From an uncultured Bacteroidales bacterium (GTDB lineage Bacteria; Bacteroidota; Bacteroidia; Bacteroidales; F082), in the NCBI GenBank assembly GCA_947307415.1, contig CAMZJA010000008.1, positions 1 to 64,000 on the forward strand: a stretch of 64,000 nt of DNA, read 5' to 3'. Below, one piece after another: positions 27,910 through 36,177 of the stretch. Position 1 is the stretch's first letter. The number at the start of each line of letters is the position of its first letter. Both the position numbers and the translations under genes were made by a program. Under the pieces are notes generated by a model, which saw nothing but the letters and a program-made list of their open reading frames with translations, ran no database searches and was not told the origin of the DNA.

Positions 27910-28547
27910 ATCAAATCCATCATTTTAAAATCAAACATAATTTGTTTTTCACCAATCATTCTCACCTTATCTTCAATAGGCAGATGACATTTCTTATATT
28001 TCTTACCGCTGTTACAATAACATTTCCCATTTCTTTCATATTTTGCAGCTCCAAATACCACATCCAAGCAACATCTCCAAACCTTGGAATCGCTCGACTG
28101 AAATAATTCTTCGTAAAACTCTTTTATTCCATCTCTTCCATGAGAATATTCCTGCAAGTAACTCCCTGTTTGTTTTTTATTCAATTGGTTGGCAAAATAC
28201 GGTATAGCAATATTTTTGATAAACCACACAAGCGTAATGCCGTGATAGCAAATCAGTCGTTCTTTTGCCTGAACTGTCAAACAGCATGAATTATCTGGAT
28301 ATTTATGCCAATCCGCCTCACAAGGTATCTCTCCGCCAACTTCGAAAAGATAAGGGAAAGCATAAGGGAATCCCGCCGAAGGCCGAATCTCAATTGCAAA
28401 GCATCCCACGACATCTCCATTATCGTCAGGAATATCCAAAATGCCTTTAATTAAAGAAGTGCCATCTTCAACTTTTATCTGTAAATTTGGATATTCCTTG
28501 ACAACGGAATCTAATTGTCTATCAAAAAACGCGTTTTTACCAGACAT
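27906..28547 (-). CDS. E2-like (UBC-fold) CBASS accessory protein with C-terminal SEC-C zinc motif
   Basis: I start this gene at 28547 (213 residues, MSGKNAFF), which overlaps the nucleotidyltransferase stop by 11 bases. Residues about 15-150 look like a ubiquitin-conjugating E2 fold: DWHKYPDNSCCLTV mirrors the HPN...CL active-site region, with Cys88 or Cys89 as the candidate catalytic cysteine. Residues 174-188 (GKCYCNSGKKYKKCH) are a SEC-C zinc-binding motif. E2-only proteins occur in short type II CBASS operons, where they act on the CD-NTase; here one sits between CD-NTase and TIR-STING. No E1 or JAB peptidase gene is nearby. Confidence 0.75.
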   Translation of the reverse strand: MSGKNAFFDRQLDSVVKEYPNLQIKVEDGTSLIKGILDIPDDNGDVVGCFAIEIRPSAGFPYAFPYLFEVGGEIPCEADWHKYPDNSCCLTVQAKERLICYHGITLVWFIKNIAIPYFANQLNKKQTGSYLQEYSHGRDGIKEFYEELFQSSDSKVWRCCLDVVFGAAKYERNGKCYCNSGKKYKKCHLPIEDKVRMIGEKQIMFDFKMMDLI

Positions 28548-29472
28548 TATAATATGGTTTTGAGCTACCGATAGTTCCTGCAAAGCCAGCATTTCCCGAA
28601 TCATTTTCGTCTTTGCCTTCTGGGAAACGATTTCCAAGATGCTTCCTCCACAAACGACTTGCTTTTTGATGATTAGGCTCGTCGATGGCAGCTTTCGCAT
28701 CATCAATAAAAGCACGCAGATTTTTCATAAAGTTATTCTTTTTTGTCTCTGAATAATCTGCAAACAAATCATCTTTAGGTGTAGTTGGCATTACACAAGC
28801 GAAGTTACGTTTCAAAACATTCTCAATCTCAATCAATGTGTATTTCAAAGCCACATCATCCCTTGTATTGCCTTGAAAACAGTCGAGCGACAACACTGTC
28901 ATAGCCAAACCACAAGGCATATCGTCCCGTTTATGGTCGCACCAGGCTTTAAGATACTTGATTGTGCGACACATCTGATCCGTTTTGTGCTTGTTAAAGT
29001 ATTCCACAAACTCTTTAGGATCATCATCTCTAAAATCTTTATTTTTAACTGCTAGATGAGGATGTTTGTCTTTCGTGTCATCAAATACCATGACAGGTAA
29101 ATCAATGTTGTATCCAGCTTTATAATCTACTCGGATACATTTCTTTTTGTGTGTTGGCGTAGCATCTGTTGTCCCATCTACCGCCTCTTTCACCCATGCT
29201 TGTAATGTCGTGCCCGTTACATTGTCAGGATTGCTTTTAAAATAAACACCATCATCCAAATCACAAGTGTCGTCTTTTGTTCGAATCAAGGTTTTTAGTT
29301 TATATGAACCTTGAATGAAGAACCTTGGAACGTAACCGTCGTGGTTTTTCTCGAAATGGTTTTTGATCTTCTCACGCAGATTGTCTCTTGAAGTCATCAT
29401 CTTATTCTTTTTGGTTTCAGTGATGGACAAATCTGTGTTAAATTGTTTAAATAAATAGTCTAAATTTGCCAT
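28537..29472 (-). CDS. CD-NTase, cGAS/DncV-like nucleotidyltransferase
   Basis: The 311-residue product should make the cyclic oligonucleotide signal of the CBASS system. The polymerase-beta core shows QGSYKLKTLIR (GS at residues 55-56), then CDLDDGVYF with Asp71 and Asp73 as metal ligands, and a third acidic residue in YNIDLPV (Asp124). The helical half includes FVEYFNKHKTDQMCRTIKYLKAW. All catalytic positions are intact. Known bacterial STING operons use clade E enzymes making c-di-GMP; I could not assign a clade here, and the DLDDG motif also resembles DncV-type enzymes. It is the first gene of its operon. Confidence 0.88.
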   Translation of the reverse strand: MANLDYLFKQFNTDLSITETKKNKMMTSRDNLREKIKNHFEKNHDGYVPRFFIQGSYKLKTLIRTKDDTCDLDDGVYFKSNPDNVTGTTLQAWVKEAVDGTTDATPTHKKKCIRVDYKAGYNIDLPVMVFDDTKDKHPHLAVKNKDFRDDDPKEFVEYFNKHKTDQMCRTIKYLKAWCDHKRDDMPCGLAMTVLSLDCFQGNTRDDVALKYTLIEIENVLKRNFACVMPTTPKDDLFADYSETKKNNFMKNLRAFIDDAKAAIDEPNHQKASRLWRKHLGNRFPEGKDENDSGNAGFAGTIGSSKPYYNVW

Positions 29473-29701
29473 AGGCGTTAAATTTTGTTAATAATAAAGT
29501 TTGTGTGTCCTCCAATTGACACATCTTAATTACTACAAAAACCATGCCAAAAACAAATTTATGCCACAAAATAGCATAAAATATGTAAATATTAGATAAA
29601 AAACTGAAAATTTGTCAGTTTTATGATATGTTTTTGCTAAATTATGACATAAGATACAACTGACAAGATGTCAGCAATCTTCCATATAACCCAAAACAAC
29701 A
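29473..29701. other. AT-rich leader between abiH and the CBASS operon
   Basis: This gap holds no recognisable gene. It contains the two inverted repeats noted at 29504 and about 29599 and ends at the 39-bp hsdR-derived repeat. It presumably contains the CBASS promoter, though no clear TAnnTTTG word is visible on the minus strand. Confidence 0.5.
29504..29523. repeat. inverted repeat upstream of the CD-NTase gene
   Basis: TGTGTC-CTCCAATT-GACACA lies about 32 bases before the CD-NTase start codon. A second one, AAACTGA-AAATTTG-TCAGTTT, is at about 29599-29619. Either could be an operator in the AT-rich leader of the operon, but such short palindromes are also expected by chance. Confidence 0.4.
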
Positions 29702-29740
29702 AGTGCGATTATCGACTGTTCTAACTGGCTTTCGTTGAAG
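29702..29740. repeat. 39-bp direct repeat, displaced copy of the hsdR 5' end
   Basis: Identical to 24914-24952. It abuts the abiH stop codon (29742-29744), where the hsdR start would lie if the rloAB-CBASS block were absent. The copy has lost the ATG and codons 2 and 3 of hsdR, so it is a non-coding remnant. Confidence 0.93.
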
Positions 29741-29741
29741 A

Positions 29742-30782
29742 TTAGTGTTTTAATTGAAATATGCTAGAATTTGCTACAAAAAACAATCTGCTTTTTGTCT
29801 CATCAGGAAATTGTGTTTGATAAAGCATCATTTTGTTCAAAATAAAATTTCTACGTTCTCTATCTATCTTGCCAAGCCATTGTTTTCTGTTTGGAGTAAT
29901 TATAATATCATTGGGTTTAAATATATGTTGAATAAGACACAATTTACCTGTTCTAAATCTATTCCCTATTAGTTGCCACCATCGTGCATCTGTATCTCCC
30001 AAAGACACGCCATATAAAACAACAATATCTGCTTCTAATATTAGGTTTTCACATTGTTCATGACATGTATATCCCATTGCATGATTAGATTGTTCTTTAA
30101 CAATTAAATCTCTAATATCTGCATTTTTACGGAATTGTTCATTGGATATTTGGCCAATATTGTCAACACCTATAATAATTGAATCATTAAGTATTCCATG
30201 AACATGAATTATTTTCCTTAGTACAAATGAACTATCAATATTGTAATCATAGTCGACATTATTGCTATTAATATTTTTGGTAGTATCAGCAGGTAGCAAT
30301 AATCTTTCCAATGTATTGGTATAATTCAGTGTCATAACATTAATGCTATGAACTGGCGAAGGTAAGCCTGCTTTTTTATTTGCTTTATTCTCAGAAAGAT
30401 AAAGATCATTAATTATCTTTTGATTTTCGATACCCAAATATCTAAATGGGAAAATAAAATCTTTTATAAACTTAGTTTTTAGTTCTTCCGTCGGATTAAA
30501 CATCTTCTCTTCATTTTTTAAATAATCTTGAAGATGATCGCTTAACTCAAAATATAAACTGTCAAAATCGTTTGCAGATTTAACTTTTGATGTAAAATGT
30601 CCCAAAGCCTCCTCCATATCCGACCACAGCTCTTTATCCGCATTTATGTCTTGTTTTAATTGTTGTAATAAAGCACTACCATTATCTGTATTTTTCATCA
30701 AATACTGATAAAACTCAGGATAGCTTGTATGCATCCCTTGCGCTTTATCAAAGCCGTTTCCTAAAATATATAGTATGTTCAT
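29742..30782 (-). CDS. AbiH family abortive-infection protein
   Basis: The 346-residue product begins ILYILGNGFDKAQGMHTSYPEFYQYL, the AbiH signature (GNGFD, then TSY..F). Further family features are INVMTLNYTNTLERLL, IIHVHGILNDSIIIGVD and ADIVVLYGVSLGDTDARWW. AbiH gives phage abortive infection in Lactococcus; its biochemical action is not known, though the fold is related to SIR2-like nucleotide-binding proteins. It lies two bases after the DUF4145 gene and is visibly AT-rich. Confidence 0.87.
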   Translation of the reverse strand: MNILYILGNGFDKAQGMHTSYPEFYQYLMKNTDNGSALLQQLKQDINADKELWSDMEEALGHFTSKVKSANDFDSLYFELSDHLQDYLKNEEKMFNPTEELKTKFIKDFIFPFRYLGIENQKIINDLYLSENKANKKAGLPSPVHSINVMTLNYTNTLERLLLPADTTKNINSNNVDYDYNIDSSFVLRKIIHVHGILNDSIIIGVDNIGQISNEQFRKNADIRDLIVKEQSNHAMGYTCHEQCENLILEADIVVLYGVSLGDTDARWWQLIGNRFRTGKLCLIQHIFKPNDIIITPNRKQWLGKIDRERRNFILNKMMLYQTQFPDETKSRLFFVANSSIFQLKH

Positions 30783-30784
30783 AA

Positions 30785-31450
30785 CTAATTGTTTTCTTCT
30801 TTATCTCTTTTTTCAATTGATTCCTTTACAGATTCTGGAAGTCCTTGATACAATAAATCTATTTCATTAGGTTCACTTATCATTCTTTCAACAATAATAT
30901 TTAGCAAACGCATTAGCATTACCGCTGTACCTTTGTCATCTACATCAAATGATATTTGTCCTGGATGAACGGCCTTATTCCCGACAACTCTGACAACATC
31001 TAATGCTTGTTGAACAGATTTTGGCAACCCTTTTTCCACTAAAGCACCAATATTCTTGTTTATGTCTCTGTCATTTTCACCAAGTTCATTACATAACCTA
31101 TCTACCGCTAATCTCAACAATGCACATGCGGCGCGAGGCGATTTATTGTAAATAAGACTAGCTTCGTTATATAATTGTTTTACAGATTCTGGCATATCTG
31201 GATTTGCCTCTTCTGCAACAATATCTGGGTAAACATAAGCATGATCCAACCATATTACTTTCTTCATACAATTTTGACATACTGCAACATACATTTTGCT
31301 ATCACCAAAATCATTGATTCCTGGTGCTGTTGAAGCTAGAATGCACGATTTAAAAGATGCAGTATAATAATGCATCAATGATAATGTCCCACAATGAGGA
31401 CATGAGAAAGAATTTTTCCCATAATTTGGTTCAACGTAATTTTTTGCCAT
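30785..31450 (-). CDS. DUF4145 domain protein
   Basis: I prefer the ATG at 31450 (221 residues, MAKNYVEPNYG); one nine bases upstream at 31459 is also possible. Residues 13-60 form a treble-clef-like zinc region with CPHCG and CQNCMKK. Residues about 85-190 are the DUF4145 helical domain: SLIYNKSPRAACALLRLAVDRL and GNKAVHPGQISFD. DUF4145 proteins are common passengers of restriction and other defence loci and are sometimes fused to HsdR; the RNase-like HEPN relationship (R-N-H type motif in GNKAVHPG) is suggestive only. Confidence 0.78.
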   Translation of the reverse strand: MAKNYVEPNYGKNSFSCPHCGTLSLMHYYTASFKSCILASTAPGINDFGDSKMYVAVCQNCMKKVIWLDHAYVYPDIVAEEANPDMPESVKQLYNEASLIYNKSPRAACALLRLAVDRLCNELGENDRDINKNIGALVEKGLPKSVQQALDVVRVVGNKAVHPGQISFDVDDKGTAVMLMRLLNIIVERMISEPNEIDLLYQGLPESVKESIEKRDKEENN

Positions 31451-31501
31451 ATCTTTCAATTATTTATTTTACTCAAACATTTATCGAGTTTGTCTTTATA
31501 A

Positions 31502-32191
31502 TTATTTTGCTGTATTTAAACTATCCATTACTGTAATATATATCTGATTTGATATTCGCTGAACATCTTTTTCGGATATAGATGATCCATATAACCAAAT
31601 AAAAATTGTTATAATTATGCCAATAATAGATATCGGTATAGTCCATTTATTAGTAGCTCTTGCTCTATCAAGTGATTTTTGATTATTCTCTATCACATTA
31701 GATAAATCTTCAAGATTATTCTTTAATGAAGCCGTTTCCCCCTTTTTAGCAGAATCTTCAATCGCTAATAAAATACGCCTTTCTCTTTCATTAACACTGG
31801 TATATGGCTTTTCAGTCCGCTCTCTTTCTAAAATAGGTTTAATAATACTTTCAATTTGCTTTGTTAAAGCACCATTATCATCTTCTTGTCTTACGAAGAT
31901 AACAAATGACTCTAAAAAATCAATATAGGTAATGTAATCAAATTTCCGTTTAATTATTCGATTGTATATGAGATAAATAGCGTTATCATCTAAAGTATTA
32001 TGTTCGTTAGCTTTTAATAACAGTCCATAAGCTTTTTCCTTATCATTTTTGTCACGATATAGTCTGCTCTTTCGTTTTATAAGCAACATAGCAAGCAATG
32101 ACATGTATGTCGCTATAAAACATGTAAACAATAAAACAATTTTTTCATCACCTAAAGTCATAAAAAATTTATCCATAACACTCTTTTTCAT
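31502..32191 (-). CDS. two-helix membrane protein of unknown function in the hsd operon
   Basis: I do not recognise this 229-residue protein. It has a hydrophobic segment at about residues 16-39, a charged helical middle of about 140 residues with coiled-coil character (LKNNLEDLSNVIENNQKSLD), a second hydrophobic helix at about 186-205 and a short C-terminal tail. It begins by an ATGA overlap with the hsdS stop, so it is translated with the restriction system. A membrane-bound defence accessory or effector is possible; nothing in the sequence proves it. Confidence 0.72.
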   Translation of the reverse strand: MKKSVMDKFFMTLGDEKIVLLFTCFIATYMSLLAMLLIKRKSRLYRDKNDKEKAYGLLLKANEHNTLDDNAIYLIYNRIIKRKFDYITYIDFLESFVIFVRQEDDNGALTKQIESIIKPILERERTEKPYTSVNERERRILLAIEDSAKKGETASLKNNLEDLSNVIENNQKSLDRARATNKWTIPISIIGIIITIFIWLYGSSISEKDVQRISNQIYITVMDSLNTAK

Positions 32192-33267
32192 TTCCCCATC
32201 CTCGCCAAAAGCAAAGACTGTAATTCAGTTAATTTAGAGTTTTCTTGATTTTTCGTTTCCACCAATGAGTAAATGGATGAACTTTGTTGTTCAAATGAAT
32301 CCAGTAAATCCTTCGGTGGAATCACAATGGTACTTTCCTTCAAATCAGTCTGGGTAATCAGACTCTGAACTCCACCTTTTGTGATTTCTGAATAATCCAA
32401 ACTGGTTAGGATTTGATAACAATACTCATAGTATTTGCTTCGTACTACTAGTACATTATCCGCCATATACATTTGTTGACTATATCTGTTTACCACGCCA
32501 AGCGTTCCAACACGACCAGTGGTCATTAGTTTCTCATCATAATTGTAAGTTGATGAAAAACCTATAATGCCTGATGCCCCAGCAACAGGATATTGATATA
32601 ACTCATCCTTTATATCGGACTTGTCAACGCATGTCTTACCACTATTAACCTCGGCTATATCTCCCAACTTCCCCATTCTCCACTCCTCCGGCAAATTCTC
32701 CTTGTCCACACCATCCACAAACATCTTTCTGTACAACGCTTGCGCTGTTTCCTCCAAATTCGCTATCATCTGCTCGTTAAGGCGAATGCGGTTTGAGAGC
32801 GTTTCGTATTCAGATACGATTTCACGCTGGCGGTCTATGGTGGGGACAAATATCGGCATTTCGCAGAAATCATCGTAATTAACACCACCACGAACGTCTG
32901 CACCTGCATAAAATGCTAATTGTCTGTCAAACTCAGGACGGCACAGCCACATCATCAAATAATCAGGTAATAAAACATTTTCATCCTTTACCTCAAATAC
33001 ATAATAAGCACTGGAAATGATTGCCGGCTCGTCGTCTTTCATTATAGAAATTGGGAGGATACCATCACGACCAACACTCATAAACTTGCATCCGAATTGA
33101 TTCTTATGGACAACTTTGTATTTCGACAAATCCGTTCCTATGATATTAGCGATTGAAGGGAAAAACTGCTTGGACAAGTTCACACCCAGCAAGTTCGTAA
33201 TCTTTAAATCCGAATTACGAACATTAACCTCTCTGATATAGTCGCCTAAACGTTTATCTGTTGTCAT
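32188..33267 (-). CDS. hsdS: type I restriction-modification specificity subunit
   Basis: HsdS recognises the bipartite DNA target. The 359-residue product has two target-recognition domains, about 1-150 and 190-330, each followed by a conserved helical spacer: DRQREIVSEYETLSNRIRLNEQMIANLEETAQALYRKMF, read as separate shorter motifs around residues 140-180, and the C-terminal NSKLTELQSLLLARMGK. WRMGKLGDIAEVNSGKT starts the second domain. Its ATG overlaps the fic stop (ATGA) and its own stop overlaps the next gene. Confidence 0.92.
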   Translation of the reverse strand: MTTDKRLGDYIREVNVRNSDLKITNLLGVNLSKQFFPSIANIIGTDLSKYKVVHKNQFGCKFMSVGRDGILPISIMKDDEPAIISSAYYVFEVKDENVLLPDYLMMWLCRPEFDRQLAFYAGADVRGGVNYDDFCEMPIFVPTIDRQREIVSEYETLSNRIRLNEQMIANLEETAQALYRKMFVDGVDKENLPEEWRMGKLGDIAEVNSGKTCVDKSDIKDELYQYPVAGASGIIGFSSTYNYDEKLMTTGRVGTLGVVNRYSQQMYMADNVLVVRSKYYEYCYQILTSLDYSEITKGGVQSLITQTDLKESTIVIPPKDLLDSFEQQSSSIYSLVETKNQENSKLTELQSLLLARMGK

Positions 33268-34415
33268 GCGTAATAGTCTTTATTGAATATATCCATATAT
33301 TTCTGGAAGACAAATATGCGGTTGCGGCTTTGTCCGGTCAGTTCCTTCAGATAACCGTCTTCGCACAAATCCTTAATGAGCGCATTAGCCGATTTGTATG
33401 TAACGCCACAAACTTTAGCGGCATCTTCAACATTCGTGTAAGGATTCTCCAGCAATTTGTGCATCAGCACAATGGCAGTTGTACTTCTTCTTCCATATCT
33501 CTCACGAATGTCATTCTCCATCTGATCCTTAAATCGGATAATATGCGAAAGGGTTTCAACCGCAACAGTTGATGTCTGTTCTATGCCAACTAAGAAATAT
33601 TTAATCCATTGCAACATATCGTTTTTAACACGAATGTTGTTCAGATTATCATAATAAATATCCTTTTTTCTCTCAAAGAAAGTTGAGAGATACAGCAGCG
33701 GCTTGTTAAGAATTTTCTCTTTTACCAAAAACAAGGTTATTAGCAATCGCCCGATTCGTCCATTGCCGTCAAGAAATGGGTGTATGGTTTCAAACTGATA
33801 ATGTGCGATGGCTATCTTTATGAGCGCAGGCACGTGAATCTCGTCGTTATTCATGAATTTTTCCAAGTCGCTCATCAAATCGTTTAGCAATTGGAAATGT
33901 GGAGGAATATATCGGGCATCAGCTAAAGAAGCGCCGCCTATCCAGTTTTGACTTGTGCGGAACTCTCCAGGCATCTTATGTTCGCCACGCACGCTATTTA
34001 AAAGAATCTTGTGAGTTGATTTTATTAGCCTCGATGAAATTGGCAAACTTTTTAGTTCTTCAATGGCATCATTTATAGCAGCAATATAGTTTTGCACTTC
34101 TTGCCAATCGTCTCTCCTTTCAGGAAGAATCTCATTTTTCGGAAGAATTGCCTCATCAATTTTTGTTTGTGTTCCTTCAATTCGGCTTGAATCAACAGCC
34201 TCTTTCATCACATGAAGCTGAATAAACAAATCAATATTTGGCACTAAGCGCGAAAAAGAATTGAGTTCACCCAGTTTTATGGCCGCCTTTTCCAAAAGAT
34301 GGTTTATTGTCGGGTCACTCCATGTCCATTCGTCATTGATCAACGAAGGGACAAAATACTTGTATCCATAGCTTTGTTCGTAATGTCCAGATTCAAATTT
34401 TTCGATTTCTATCAT
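33264..34415 (-). CDS. Fic family protein (AMPylase-type) with winged-helix C-terminus
   Basis: The 383-residue product carries the Fic active site HPFLDGNGRIGRLL at about residues 207-220. The inhibitory-helix motif SSRIEG (S/T-x-x-x-E-G) near residue 75 is N-terminal, placing it among autoinhibited class II Fic proteins. A helix-turn-helix region follows at about 315-370 (NVEDAAKVCGVTYKSANALI). Fic proteins between hsdM and hsdS are frequent; whether this one modifies the host, the phage or the restriction enzyme is unknown. Confidence 0.9.
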   Translation of the reverse strand: MIEIEKFESGHYEQSYGYKYFVPSLINDEWTWSDPTINHLLEKAAIKLGELNSFSRLVPNIDLFIQLHVMKEAVDSSRIEGTQTKIDEAILPKNEILPERRDDWQEVQNYIAAINDAIEELKSLPISSRLIKSTHKILLNSVRGEHKMPGEFRTSQNWIGGASLADARYIPPHFQLLNDLMSDLEKFMNNDEIHVPALIKIAIAHYQFETIHPFLDGNGRIGRLLITLFLVKEKILNKPLLYLSTFFERKKDIYYDNLNNIRVKNDMLQWIKYFLVGIEQTSTVAVETLSHIIRFKDQMENDIRERYGRRSTTAIVLMHKLLENPYTNVEDAAKVCGVTYKSANALIKDLCEDGYLKELTGQSRNRIFVFQKYMDIFNKDYYA

Positions 34416-34580
34416 ATTATCTGTTTTTTCTGCAAAGATACAATAAAAAATTCATTATTTTACTTTTTGCTAAAAAAATAAAATAAAAATTTTCTTATTT
34501 ACTTTTATAGCGTAAAAATAACATTCAAAGCGACTAAAACGTTCCAATTCTTTCCAATATTTTAAAAACTGGAAAGAATT

Positions 34581-36152
34581 TTATAGTTTGTATCCTAACT
34601 TCTCAAACAGCTTCTCGAGTTCTTTCTTGCTCTCATCCTCCTGTTTCAGCAATTCACGCATATCTTTTTGCAACTCCTGCATTTTAGCGTCGAAGTCAAT
34701 CTGCTCGTCGCGGTTGCGGAATTCGATATATTTGCTTGGCACAAGACTCCAACCTTTCTGTTCAATTTCGCTACGAGTAGCCGAATAGCAATATTCCGCT
34801 TCGTTGTTATATGTATCTTTACATCCTTCTTGCTGCCAATTATGGTATGTGCGAGTAACCTTATCCCTCGTGTCGGGGTCAAGCTCAATGTATTTCTTCT
34901 CAAAAGGAACTCCCATTTGCCGCAAATCCATGAAAAGAATCTCGTTTTCTCGATCACGATAATGAATCTCCTGTCCGTTTTTTTTCACCACATGCGCCTT
35001 TTTGTTGTTATTCAAAATCCATAAAGTAACGCTAATGTCGGTGGAATAGAACAAGTTTCTCGGCAAGATAATGATGGCCTCAACCTTGTCGTTTTCAATG
35101 AGTTTCCTACGGATGGCGAGTTCTGTACCGTCAGCGCTCAAAGCTCCGTTTGCCAATAAGAAACCTGCAACTCCATTGGTGGAAAGTTTGGACAGAATGT
35201 TCAAAATCCAGCCGTAGTTGGCATTAGATGTCGGAGGTGTATCATAGCCGCTCCAACGAGCATCGGTCGTGAGTTGGTTATCCTCACGCCAATCTTTTTG
35301 GTTAAACGGCGGATTTGCCATTATATAATCGGCTTTCAAATCCTGATGCTGGTCGTTGTGGAAAGTGTCGCCTTGCTTGATATCTGCCGAGATACCCCTA
35401 ATCGCAAGATTCATTCGAGCCAGTTTGAAAGTCGTATTGGTGTTTTCCTGTCCGTAAACGCTAACGTTCTTTTGGTTGCCATGGTGGGCCTTCACAAACT
35501 TCATCGACTGCACAAACATGCCACCCGAGCCACAACAAGGGTCGTAAATCTTACCATCGTAAGGCTCAATGAGTTCTGCAATAAGATTCACTATCGATTT
35601 CGGTGTGTAATATTCTCCTTTACCCTTACCTTCCGCAATCGCAAACTTACCGAGGAAATACTCATAAACACGTCCCATCAGGTCGTTTTCCGAATCCTTC
35701 ACAGTGTCCAACTTATTTATCTCATCAAGCAACGAAGCGAATTTAGTCTTATCGAGTCCGAGGTTTGAATAGTAGTTGTTAGGCAAAGCGCCTGCCAGCT
35801 GTTTGTTTTTCTTTTCGATATTGCTTAAAGCGTCGTCGATAATCTGGAAAATATTTGACTGCTTGGCGTTTTCCATGATATAAGACCAGCGGCACCCTTC
35901 AGGCAGATAAAACACATTTTCCGCGGTGTAGAATTCCACCTGGTCGATATATTCCTTCAATCCAGTATCGATAAGTTCCTGCTTACGTTGTTCAAAACGG
36001 TCGCCAGCATATTTCAAGAAAATAAGGCTCAGCACCACATGTTTATATTCCGCCGGCTCAACAGCGCCACGCAGTTTATTACACGACTCCCAAAGAGCTG
36101 ATTCCATGCTTTTCGCAGGCTTTTGTTTTGTTGTTTTATTTGTTTGTACCAT
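34581..36152 (-). CDS. hsdM: type I restriction-modification methyltransferase subunit
   Basis: HsdM is the N6-adenine methyltransferase subunit. I start it at 36152 (523 residues, MVQTNKTTKQKPAK); an upstream in-frame start would overlap the GIY-YIG remnant. HsdM_N covers about residues 18-140. The SAM motif DPCCGSGGMFVQS lies near residue 203 and the catalytic NPPF (ANPPFNQKDW) near 277. The C-terminus is a coiled coil (MQELQKDMRELLKQEDESKK) that contacts HsdS. The gene is intact. Confidence 0.95.
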   Translation of the reverse strand: MVQTNKTTKQKPAKSMESALWESCNKLRGAVEPAEYKHVVLSLIFLKYAGDRFEQRKQELIDTGLKEYIDQVEFYTAENVFYLPEGCRWSYIMENAKQSNIFQIIDDALSNIEKKNKQLAGALPNNYYSNLGLDKTKFASLLDEINKLDTVKDSENDLMGRVYEYFLGKFAIAEGKGKGEYYTPKSIVNLIAELIEPYDGKIYDPCCGSGGMFVQSMKFVKAHHGNQKNVSVYGQENTNTTFKLARMNLAIRGISADIKQGDTFHNDQHQDLKADYIMANPPFNQKDWREDNQLTTDARWSGYDTPPTSNANYGWILNILSKLSTNGVAGFLLANGALSADGTELAIRRKLIENDKVEAIIILPRNLFYSTDISVTLWILNNNKKAHVVKKNGQEIHYRDRENEILFMDLRQMGVPFEKKYIELDPDTRDKVTRTYHNWQQEGCKDTYNNEAEYCYSATRSEIEQKGWSLVPSKYIEFRNRDEQIDFDAKMQELQKDMRELLKQEDESKKELEKLFEKLGYKL

Positions 36153-36177
36153 AATACTATTCTTTTCCCATTTCCAT

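Noticed and set aside
28548-28715. Longer E2-like protein starting at 28715
   Set aside because: It would overlap the CD-NTase by 179 bases with no homology in the extension; the ATG at 28547 fits an 11-base coupled overlap.
24914-29740. 39-bp repeats considered as att sites of an integrative element
   Set aside because: No integrase or excisionase lies between or beside them and the repeat is hsdR coding sequence, so a recombination scar is more likely.
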